Below the pieces are notes generated by a model. That model had not been told where the DNA came from. It saw only the letters and a list, made by a program, of their open reading frames with translations, and ran no database searches. Both the position numbers and the translations under genes were made by a program. Shown here one piece after another: positions 24,327-34,045 of a DNA stretch of 64,000 bases; the stretch's first letter is position 1; each line of letters begins with the position of its first letter. Source of the DNA: Prunus persica (lineage: Eukaryota > Streptophyta > Magnoliopsida > Rosales > Rosaceae); assembly GCF_000346465.2 (NCBI RefSeq), contig NC_034009.1:24866600-24930599 (forward strand), in the 5' to 3' direction.

Positions 24327-25924
24327 CTAGAAAAATTCAACGTGACCTGCAATTTCTCTACACAACAACTTAGCCTCACTGGCTAACTTCAAGCTCTTAA
24401 CAATTGCAAGCCCTGTTTGCTTGTGTGTAGAAGTTGGGATATATTGCTTGGCCTCTTCTTCCTTCCCCAACAACAGAGCTTCCCTTGCAGGAATCACATT
24501 TTCCCACCAAAATTCCCTTAAAATTCCATGCATCAAGTTCCAGTAACTACGGTCCCTGCACACACGGAATATGGTGCTTCCGTTTGGTGTCCAGCAATAC
24601 AGATCAACCCACTCTCTGTCCATTATCTCCATTTGACCCTGCACCTGAGGCATGTAATAGAACGGCATGGTTGACCAGGGCAGACCCTTCTCAGGCTTGC
24701 CCTTGTTATATGGACACTTCACTTCCAGTATCCCACCGCCTTGAAAGCAATCGATAAGACCATCAAGAAGACCATCAGGGGAGGCACCAACCCAACCAAG
24801 TCGCTCCTCTGTGTGGGTTGCAAATCCGTATGAATTCACTTCACGACCTGTGATGCTTTTGTACTTGCCGATGGCCACTTCTTCATTGAGTACGCCCCAT
24901 TCCATGGCTCTTTTAGAAGCTTCCACAATTTGTTTCTCTGATTCAAATACCTTCTCATGCCAGAGCTCCGGCCGACGGTTCCCTTTCCAAAATCCCAAGG
25001 CAGTGCTGAAGGTGCTTGTGGTGAGCTTGTCCCTTCGTAGAGCAAACCACTCCTCTGATCGTTGGGGAGCATCAGATGGTGAAAGCTGGGTGGCCATCAC
25101 TAAGGACGATGGGGGACGCATGACAAGAGGGAAAATTGGAGAGATCACCGGTGAGGTGCATGTGGAAAAAGGTCTCACAATCACATTTGCACCTATTTTC
25201 CTTGAAGATAGAAATTCTACAGCTTTCTGGTGAAAGCTGCAGAATCTGGTACAGCAGGTATTGCTCGTTGCTGATATGACAATGGCACCCATGGCCACTT
25301 TGTTTGGACGAGAGGTCCTGCAAAAGCCACACACTGCTTGAAAGTTTAGTTGAAGAAACCTCCTTAAATTTTCATATGCAAAATATTGAGCTATTTGTTT
25401 ACAAAAGCTGTTGGACACATATAACATTACACAAACAGGCAGTGATATTCTCCTTAATCAAAAACTCAAAGGGAAGCATATTCTATTCTTCCTCCTTCAG
25501 GACAAGTATTGATCCTTCTATCAAAGAAGGAACTTAAAATTCAATGCTTTTCCTACTCACTGCATTATGCCAACCCTATGTGGGTGGCAAAACGCTCGAA
25601 CACAAAAAAATGCAGATGGCTCAGCTCAATGAGGAAACAAAGAAAACCCAAACGTACAACTTTAGGCCTCAACATTAAGTTTACCCAATTCAATTTGAGT
25701 GACAAAAACCCACATCATTGGCATGCCTTGGTTCAAAAATGGGGGGGAAAATTGAGACCAAAGGCGTTTGATTTTATACCTGAGAGACGGCTTGAATTAA
25801 AGACTCCAACTTTGTGAGTTGCGAAGGAAGCAGAAGCTGGTTTGATATTATGAGAGGGCACTCTTCCATGGAGACATTTAAGAGAAGCAACGGAATGAGA
25901 GGAAGAAATTTGAAGGAGCTTCAT
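24327..25924 (-). CDS. YqaJ/lambda-exonuclease-like nuclease family protein
   Basis: The long frame (24327 up to at least 25297) encodes a PD-(D/E)XK nuclease of the YqaJ/alkaline-exonuclease fold: RSEEWFALRRDKLTTSTF, WGVLNEEVA, GASPDGLL, ILEVKCPY and a QVQGQMEI segment supply the expected E...D...ExK...Q order. In plants such proteins are annotated as restriction endonuclease type II-like; their role is unknown, possibly organellar DNA processing. A likely first exon is 25924-25780 (starting MKLLQISSSHSVASLKCLHG, Ser-rich and basic, like an organelle transit peptide). It joins in frame to 25297 through donor GTATAA and acceptor AACAAAG, giving 371 aa. The more typical acceptor TTTGCAG 20 bases earlier would shift the frame. 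Alternatively translation starts at ATG 25427 without splicing (366 aa). The 5' structure is uncertain; the nuclease domain is not. Confidence 0.75.
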
Positions 25925-25972
25925 CTATCACAAATTTCCGGCAACCATTACTAGGGTTTTGCTACTCCACAA

Positions 25973-25977
<5 letters not shown>

Positions 25978-26015
<38 letters not shown>
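25978..26015. repeat. (GA)n microsatellite
   Basis: About 19 GA units, in the 5' UTR/promoter of the minus-strand nuclease gene. Confidence 0.97.
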
Positions 26016-26019
<4 letters not shown>

Positions 26020-26170
26020 CGGGTAGCAAATGATAACATTTCATTTTACAAGATGCAACGTCTTTTATAGCTAGTTCAAAACGTCGTCGTCTTACAGGAT
26101 ACTATAAAAGTATAAAACGGCTGCCAAACGCAGCGTTTAGAGTGTGGAACTTTGAGTAGAAGTAACTAAC

Positions 26171-26178
26171 TATAAAAG
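26171..26178 (+). promoter_or_regulatory. TATA box candidate of the GT-1-like gene
   Basis: TATAAAAG followed by GCCCATTAACC and, about 25 bases later, a purine-rich GAGAG start region. Spacing fits a TSS near 26200. Confidence 0.5.
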
Positions 26179-26419
26179 CCCATTAACCACAGTGGAAGAG
26201 AGAGAAGAGAGAGAGTTCCAGCTGAGTTCGTTCTCCTTTCTTCGCTAATAACAAGCAAAGCTTTTACTTCACGCTCTCTCTCTCTAGCTCTCTCTCTCTA
26301 GCTCTCTGTCTGAGCTAAAAACCCAAACTTCCGTCTGCCAAAAGGGAAGCAATAATCCTAAGCAAGGCCCAAGTCTCCATCTCTTTCTCGCTGAAGAAAG
26401 CACAAGAGACCTTCTAATA

Positions 26420-26482
26420 ATGGGCTTGCTGCTGCTGCTCATGGAGACCCTCACTTTCTTCTTGAACCTCATCCCCTTCTAA
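26420..26482 (+). CDS. Upstream ORF in the GT-1-like leader (20 aa)
   Basis: ATG at 26420 to TAA at 26482 encodes a hydrophobic, Leu/Phe-rich 20-residue peptide (MGLLLLLMETLTFFLNLIPF). It ends 112 nt before the main start codon, inside the inferred 5' UTR. It could reduce translation of the transcription factor. Whether it is conserved is unknown. Confidence 0.4.
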   Translation: MGLLLLLMETLTFFLNLIPF

Positions 26483-26594
26483 TCAAACTCTGTCTCACAG
26501 TCTCTCTCTCTTTCTAGCGCGCGCCCAACGGATTTAAAGACCCAATTTTGAGTAAACCCAGTTTCTCAATTTCAACACCCAGTCACCAACCACC

Positions 26595-29500
26595 ATGTAC
26601 TTGTCGGAAAAGCCTCGAGCAATCGATTTTTACAAAGAGGAAGGCAGCCGAGACATGATGATTGAGGTGGTTTCCAATGACGACCTCTCTCAATCTCAAA
26701 CTCATCACCCCAACCATCAACCACAGCAGCAGCAGCAGCAGATGCTTTTGGGGGAAAGCAGCGGCGAGGACCATGAAGTTAAGGCCCCGAAGAAGCGAGC
26801 CGAGACTTGGGTCCAAGACGAGACTCGGAGTTTGATAGCTCTGCGCCGTGAAATGGACGGTTTGTTTAACACTTCCAAGTCTAACAAGCACTTGTGGGAG
26901 CAGATTTCGGCTAAGATGAGAGAGAAAGGGTTCGATCGGTCTCCTACTATGTGCACCGACAAGTGGAGAAACTTGCTTAAAGAGTTCAAAAAGGCTAAGC
27001 ACCATGACAGGGGAAGTGGGTCAGCTAAGATGTCATATTACAAGGAGATTGAGGAGATTTTGAAAGAGCGAAACAAGAACGCGCAGTACAAAAGTCCCAC
27101 ACCTCCAAAGGTTGATTCTTTTATGCAATTCTCGGACAAAGGTATTTGCTTTTTCTGGATTTTTGGTTTCTGACTAAAATATGATTGCCTACCTTTTATG
27201 TATATGTTGGTCTTCATTAGTTTTCCATTTTTGTAGTCTTACCTGTTTCCCTGAAAAAGAGATGGGTACCATATTAATGTATTAGAAGCTAAATTTAGAG
27301 GGTTTCATTTAGTATTTTGAATTTATAAATGTTTCTGTATCTGGAAATGGGTATTATTTGGGATTTGGAGTATAAAAGGTTTGTAACAATTGATCATTGA
27401 GGACTGAGGAAACTTCTAGTCCTTTTTACCTTAATAAAGTCATCCTCTTCAAACTGCTGATTTGAGTGCTTCCTGCAGTAATGGCATTTAGTTTAGACAC
27501 AGATATGATAAATCTACAGGAACATCTTGGAGTGTGGTTAAAGATAAATAGAAGATACAAAAATCTCAATAAGTAATCTGATGTTATCTGGAAAACAGGA
27601 CTGTACGGTAAGTTACTTTTGAGGATGTTGCAGACCTATTGCTTAGATATCTAGAATACTAGTTGGGGTAGGCTTGGGGTCATGATCTTATAAACCAGTG
27701 GATGGTGATTAACAGATTAGTGGAACCTAGTGAATAGTCAATTTCTCCTAGACTTATGTTGAGACTGGAAATGCACTTAATAGCAATTGTCTCCCTAAAT
27801 CTAGTGCTTAACTTAAATGAACGGAAAGATGAGAGAAGAAGCAAGAAAGAATATTTGGATTGTCAAGTGGTTTTGTTTTGGAAATGTACTCCATTTGCAA
27901 TTGCATGATATAATAAAAGATGGATAAGGTACTAGCTTAATGTGGTAAAGCATTGAATTTGTCCTTTTGCTTATAATTGTTGATTATGGAGATGTCATAT
28001 GCTAGGTTTTATAGAGTGTTGAACATGCATGAGAGTTGCATAGTATTTTGTAAAATATCGATGATATGGCTTCGTACAAAACAAATCTTATACACGAGGA
28101 AGTTTTCAGGTGTAGTTACACTATTTTGTGACTTAGTTGTTTTTTCCCCCTCTCATGGTACTCTGGCAGTCTTTCCTGACACATTATAGACTGTATAAAA
28201 ACCGTTTCCTGTTACATTTTCTGCAGTGTGTTGTGCATATTTTATCAAATAACTACACGTGTCTTGGAGTTAGGAGAAAACCTGTCATGTTTAGCTTTTG
28301 TAACTGACCATGGGGATACTTAGCAGTTAAGTTATGCTATTTTAATGTTCCCTATCAGGAACAACCAGCATTGCAATTCGGGGTAGGCCCTGACTGTGGG
28401 GAAGGTTAGGGATGGGGTGGCCTGGGTGGACTCGTTCCTTCCCGCTCCCCCTTCCCTTAATTTCGTAGAGGTTTCTTCCATTTTGTGTCTAATTTGGGGT
28501 GGGCTGCAGCGCAGGTGAGCCCTGCCATAAGGTCTCTCATGGCCCAATTATTATTACAGCCAAGAGGCCAAGGTTGCTTGCTAACTTGCAGCCACTTGTT
28601 AGAAGGAAGTGTTCCGTCCCCGTTCCCTATGCATCAAATGCTGCATGGGGATTCTTGTAGATGATTCACTTGAATGTCCTTTTATGTTCCAAGTCATTCC
28701 TTTTCTTTTCCTTCACTTGGGCAGTGCATTATTGTTCTCCAGTCTTTTTATTTTGAAACCGCTGCTTTCTTGTCTCCTAGTTTCATAAGTGACCCTTCTG
28801 CCCCACCCATCCTTTATCTATGTTGTGTTGATAACATTAGAACAACCATTTGACTGATTTTCTGCCCATGCAGGTATTGAAGATGCAAGCATTTCTTTTG
28901 CACCTGTTGAAGGTATTATTAATGTAATCTGAATTTTTGTATTCTGGTTAATGTTTATGCCATTTGATCTCCTAATTATTAGTTTGCCGGATAACTCATG
29001 ACCACTGTTTGAATCTGTTAGAATATGATTACTTATTACTTGTCATCTTTTGAGGAATGAACAATTTATTCAGGTACAAGCATCTCAAATGGCTGATCTC
29101 AAGGCTAATGTTGGATATTAGCATAATAGATAGAATTCATGATTCAATTACCAATTCTGTTTTTCACTTTCCTTTTGGCCGGAAATGCTAAGTTCTTGAA
29201 GTGCAAGGAGTAAGGCAAAATAGGATAATATGAACTCTTCTGCATGTTACTTCTATATTCTGCTTCATCATATTTTTTTAAAAGTCAATTTCTTTCAAAG
29301 AGGTGTCTGTCCTCTCTTAAGTTCCTTGGTGTGCAGCTAGTGGGAGGCCAACGCTCAATCTGGAACGACGTTTGGATCATGATGGTCATCCTCTTGCCAT
29401 AACTGCAGCTGATGCAGTTACAGCGAGTGGAGTTCCACCTTGGAATTGGAGAGAAACCCCTGGAAATGGTAAGAAAACTAAATTGAATTGTAGTTGTGAA

Positions 29501-30247
29501 ATTTTCTCAACATATGTCTTGAGTGTTTATGCTCCAAATGTTTTGTATGGATGATTAGCACTCAAATCTTCATTTTTCTTACTCAGATATGAGTCACTGG
29601 TAAGATGGTTCACTTATTTGAAATTATTTTCGCCTTTTTGGCAGGTGGGGAGGGTCAATCATGTGGTAGAGTCATATTAGTCACTTGGGGTGATTATACT
29701 AGAAGGATTGGTATTGATGGAACTGCCGATGCCATTAAGGAGGCAATTAAGTCTGCTTTTAGGTTGAGAACAAAACGTGCCTTCTGGTTGGAGGATGAAG
29801 ACCAGATAGTCCGCAGTCTTGACAGGGACATGCCTCTGGGGAATTACACCCTTCATCTTGATGAAGGTATAGGTTTCGTAATGGCCATAATGATTTAAAA
29901 TGTTCCTTTGACATCAGCTAAATGAAAAAGTGGTACAAAAGTAGCAAATGTTATTCACAGTATTTAATAGAATTTTCATAAAAATTAATAATGTTCTGCT
30001 TCCCCTTTTATAATGAAAACTTGATGCTAGAGTCCTAATTTCAGGGGTGGCCATCAAACTGTGCCTCTATGATGAGTCAGACCATATACCAGTACATACA
30101 GAGGAGAAGATTTTCTACACTGAAGATGATTATCGTGATTTTCTGACCCGCCGGGGGTGGTCATGTCTGAGGGAGTTTGATGGGTACAGAAATATTGAAA
30201 ATATGGATGATCTTCGACCTGGTGCAATATACCGTGGTGTGAGTTGA
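26595..30247 (+). CDS. GT-1: Trihelix transcription factor, GT-1-like
   Basis: Five exons, 26595-27141, 28874-28912, 29337-29468, 29645-29866 and 30045-30247, all phase 1 at the junctions with GT-AG introns, give 380 aa, slightly shorter than Arabidopsis GT-1. The start [20 protein letters not shown], a short Gln run (about residues 42-48) and the single trihelix DNA-binding domain at about residues 68-140 (three spaced tryptophans: ETWVQDE, HLWEQIS, DKWRNLL) identify the GT-1/GT-4 clade. The C-terminal part (exons 4-5) contains [20 protein letters not shown] and a Glu/Asp-rich end, as in the GT-1 oligomerisation/activation region. GT-1 binds GT-elements (core GGTTAA-like) in light-regulated promoters in the nucleus. 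The 5' leader contains a uORF. GT-1 versus its close paralogue GT-4 cannot be separated with certainty. Confidence 0.9.
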
Positions 30248-31441
30248 GGGAACCAGGTCTTTATCACGTTTCCTTCTTAATGTAAGTGCGGATGATCCGT
30301 ATTGTTAAGTCATGTTTAATGCTGCACTTTATGTTATGGTAGAACAAGGACAAGGACAAAGCACTTAGGCACAGATTTTAATATTGCACATACTGGCCTG
30401 GACTTTGATGTTTGTAAATATGTACTTTTCAAAATATAAAGAAGTTTCAAGCCTTCTACAATTCATTTTTGGGCAGATTAAAAATATCGTTTTCTAGTAA
30501 TTACGTTTGGGTGTAAATACGTGATTCTCTTGTTTCTGCTATGCTTCATTTTTGGACAGATTAAACATTTTATTTTATATTAATTACAATGTATCTTTTG
30601 TGTGCACTGATTTGACCAAAGTGATGGAATTTTCCGTTTCTCTACCACTAATATTGGCGCTGTATTATTTTTCTTCTGCTGATGAGGGACCATGGTTAAG
30701 TCTTAGGGCACGTTTACTAAAGGGAATGGGAGTGATTCCATTCCACTTACTCCAGGAGGCAAAGGGAATCAGATTGTTCATGCCAAAATATTTTTTCTTT
30801 TGTGAACTTTAGGGGTTCGTGCTAGCCCAAACTTGATTCTACTCTCCTAGCCCAAACCAAGGCAGCCCATTTTATTTGGCCGAACATTATGGTGAATGAA
30901 TGCAGAAACGATCTTTAAATACCAGACCAAATTGAGGCCAGCCCATTTTATTTGGCCGAACACTATGGTGAATGTTCATAAACGATCTTTAAATATCAAG
31001 AACTTCTACAACGAGGAGTTTGGAGTGAGGAACTTATTTGAGGGGTTCAATCTCACCATCAAACCATTTAAAATGTTTTAAGTCCATTGATTTCCTCATA
31101 AATAATCAAACAGTTGCAGATATCTCTGTTTTTAAGCATGGTTATTCATGCGAATTAAGTGATCTATGTTTGAAGAATACGGAAACTACAAGATCCTTTT
31201 ATATATGAAAACTGCTAGGTGGTTGTCTTATATGAAACGAATACAACTCAAACACAAGTTCCTCCCACCACGTACAAATTATACAACATGCAATGGTAGC
31301 AAACACCAAGGCAGAAAACATCTTACTGATAAGATCAAGTCATCGTCCTCTTTCCAACTAATTTTTCTAACCCAATGTGAATAAAAGATTCACAGTTCCA
31401 AAAGTCAAGCAAACATGGATATCCCCTCCCCTCTCCTTCCG
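30248..31441. other. GT-1 3' UTR, duplication boundary and inserted DNA
   Basis: From about 30505 the sequence matches 52158 onward (GTGATTCTC(T/A)TGTTTCTGC), marking the left edge of the MAD2 segmental duplication. About 575 bp at roughly 30575-31150 has no counterpart in the other copy. This insert holds GGGCACGTTTACTAAAGGGA at about 30707, which looks like the end of a MITE family, and a 76-bp-spaced tandem repeat at 30863-30995 (CAGCCCATTTTATTTGGCCG twice). Confidence 0.6.
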
Positions 31442-33165
31442 CTACTGCTCATCCCATTCGTCATTCTTGTAGGACACTAGAGTGTCAACCTTGTGAATCT
31501 GCATGATCAGCAAACAAAAATATTGTCAGCAGCCAAACCCATTTCCCTTTTTGATGGTAAAGAGATTTCTAAATGGATTAAATAAATGGGATTCAATTTC
31601 TGGAACTTGCCTTGGTGTCAAAGGAATGCAATTTCACAATTTGTGGATTTGCAATCAGTTTGGGGTCACTTTCAACCCAAGTGAATGGGACTGCAAGATC
31701 TTTATCCGTGTATGCCAAAACATCAAACACACCTGAAGCAAACAATAGAACAGAACAAATGAACATGCCAAACACCAAGGTCAAAGAAATAAACAATTTT
31801 TTTCAATTGGGTGAATGAGTGTGCGTGCTCTTACAGGCTTCATCAAGGCACGGCAAGTAAGTAATGCTTGAAGCAATCTGCCTCATGATTGCTTGAATCT
31901 CCCTCATGATTTCCTTGTCACTCTTTTGCCTCGACTCCCTTCAATCAAACCAAACAAAACAGTGAGAAGAGATTTAGAAAAGAATTGAAAATTTGATAAC
32001 AGTATGCAACATGAGGGACACAGTTAAAAAAAAGGGCTCTTATAAAAAGGGAAAATCCCAAGTTACCCCTTCTCAACGACCTCATTGTCAGTCTCAATGC
32101 TGAAGTTCCACCTCTCTAGAACCTCATTAGTCGCCTTGCTCAGTATGACCAGAACAACTCTCTGTAACTTGCCAGATTCCAGCCATTCTTTATAAGATTG
32201 AAGATTATAAAATATCAGTCAACCAAGAACAACATATTTCAATCAACCCATGTGATTGTATTTGGTGCAGAAGAATAAATCGTTTCATACTTTCAAAGTT
32301 GAGTTGTTAAATTAAGAATTAGACACAAACAGACCCGAAACGATAAAACCCTTACTTACCAGAAAGCTGAGTAGTTAGATTGGCGATGAAGGATTTGAGG
32401 CCTTCATCTTGAGTAAGCAACATGGGCAGCCCATATTTCTTCACCTTTGCAAAGCTTTCTTCAGGATACACTCCTCGATTGTACAGAATACTAAAAGAAA
32501 AAAACCCATGTATCCAACCACAATTAATTTCAAGATCCAAGAAGTAAATCGCCAAAAGGGGAAAACCCCCAAAAGATAACATAAAGCACAAGAACAAAGA
32601 TCAAGATCCGGTGTGAATGTGATCATTACCTGTTCGCTGAATATCCTGAAAGAGGAATTGCAAAAAGAAATACGAAATACAGAGATCAGCGAAAGATTTC
32701 TTAGAAACCGAACAAAGCCCAACGAAGACAAATGACAATCAAATCCAACAGACAATAAAATTACCGAAGAACTCGCTGACGATAGCCGCTGAACCACGCA
32801 GAGTGATAATGTCTTTGGTCGCAGTTCTTGAAGCCATCACACTATGCACGTCCAAACCCAGTAAGGATTCTATCCAATTCCAATAGGCAGGAAAGAAAAA
32901 TTGCGAACTTCCCGATCAAAAAGCGGTTTATACGTTTCGTGGGATGTGGAGGACGAAGAATAGACTTGGGGATTGAGAAAATCAACGTAAGTAGTGCAAT
33001 TGCAAGTTGCAACGGCTAGTTTTTAAAAATTTTAGGCTCCGTCAGGCGGGCCAACGCAACGGTAACTTCCTTAAATTTGCACCATTACGGTTTTGAAGTC
33101 GGGTCAGCGGCCCCCATTTGCTGCCACGTAGCAAGGCTGAGAAGGGATGTGTTGTCCGGTGATGA
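30505..33165. repeat. Segmental duplication copy A (partner 52158-54222)
   Basis: Nearly continuous similarity to 52158-54222 in the same orientation, covering MAD2 exons, introns, the downstream flank and about 330 bp of upstream DNA up to the shared GTGTTGTCCGGTGA. Copy A is longer because of the roughly 575-bp insert near 30575-31150. Introns have small indels and scattered substitutions. Confidence 0.92.
31442..32837 (-). CDS. MAD2: Mitotic spindle checkpoint protein MAD2 (copy A)
   Basis: Seven exons on the minus strand: 32837-32765, 32645-32630 (a 16-nt microexon), 32490-32360, 32187-32067, 31938-31835, 31732-31611 and 31498-31442. They join in frame to 207 aa, the expected MAD2 length. 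The protein starts MASRTATKDIITLRGSAAIV and reads as a single HORMA domain (GYSANSILYNRGVYPEESF; ERWNFSIE; PFTWVESDP) ending in the safety-belt region with WDEQ at the C-terminus. MAD2 binds CDC20 and MAD1 to restrain the anaphase-promoting complex at unattached kinetochores. The sixth intron (between exons 6 and 7) uses a GC donor (CCAAG|GCAAGT); the others use GT. Site of origin versus copy B cannot be decided from sequence alone, but copy A is next to GT-1. No disabling change is seen. Confidence 0.95.
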
Positions 33166-33439
33166 GACAGACCAGCAAATTAAACTTGCATGTAAGATAC
33201 GTGATGATGCCATTAGTAACCAACAAACTAATAATCCAAATTCCATAAAGAAAGCAATTTTTCCAGAGGATCCACACCCTCGTTCTCCCAGGTTTATTAA
33301 TTAGTTGTAATACTATGGTTTCACATATATGACACTTATTCCGACCACCTCAAAGGATTTTTCGACTATGAAAGGTGCAGCTGCACCTCCTTATTTATAT
33401 GTAGGTCTGTTAATGGGCTGACATAATTAAAAATTTTTG
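33166..33439. other. Intergenic DNA
   Basis: Short unique stretch between the MAD2 duplication edge and the foldback element; no feature recognised. Confidence 0.4.
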
Positions 33440-34045
33440 GCTTAAATGTCAAAATGGTCCCTGTATTTTATCTCATCGGCCAATTTAATCCCCGTGTTAT
33501 CAATTTAGCCAATTTAGTCCCTGTGTTTGTATATATTAGCAAATGTGATCATTTTCGTCAAAATTTTGTTAAAACTAAAAATAAATAAAAAATTGTAATT
33601 AATTATTAAATATCCAAATTCAATCTAAAAATGGAATTAATAAAAAATAAAAAAATTTGTCACCCTCAATTTCACACTGGGACCTCAACCATCTCCTAAA
33701 CCCATAGCTACTCTCACTACACCCACTTCAACTCCAAAAAGTACACATTGTGTGCTGGTGGTGGAGAAGGAAGATGATTACAGCAAGAAAATATGATTGA
33801 CTCAATAACTTTCTTTGCTATAGAATGCAAGAGCATGTCTTTTAATAATTAAGTTTTTATTATTATTTGAATTTGAATATTTATAATCAATTTAAATATT
33901 TTTTTTCCTCCCGTTTCAATAGAATTTGGACGCAAAGGACCACATTTGCTAAAATATACAAACAAATGGACTAAATTAGCCAAATTGATAACACGGGGAC
34001 TAAATTGGCCGATGAGGTAAAGCATAGGGACCATTTCATCCCAAG
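33440..34045. mobile_element. Foldback/MITE with ~115-bp inverted repeats
   Basis: Left arm about 33451-33565 (AAAATGGTCCCTGTATTTTA, CCAATTTAATCCCCGTGTTA) is complementary to the right arm at about 33925-34037 (TAACACGGGGACTAAATTGG, AGGGACCATTT). The arms flank about 360 bp of AT-rich non-coding DNA. Long inverted repeats without coding capacity fit a Mutator-like or foldback MITE; a clean target-site duplication was not found, so the family is open. Confidence 0.7.

Larger units (their letters stand above)
25925..26594. promoter_or_regulatory. Divergent promoter region between the nuclease and trihelix genes
   Basis: Head-to-head arrangement. Minus-strand TATA candidate CTATAAAAG (26070-26062) lies about 140 bp upstream of the nuclease ATG. 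Plus-strand TATAAAAG at 26171-26178 and another at about 26104-26111 serve the trihelix gene, implying a 5' UTR of about 390 nt. A GA/CT microsatellite and several CT-rich blocks (26274-26310) are present. Shared regulation is inferred only. Confidence 0.55.
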
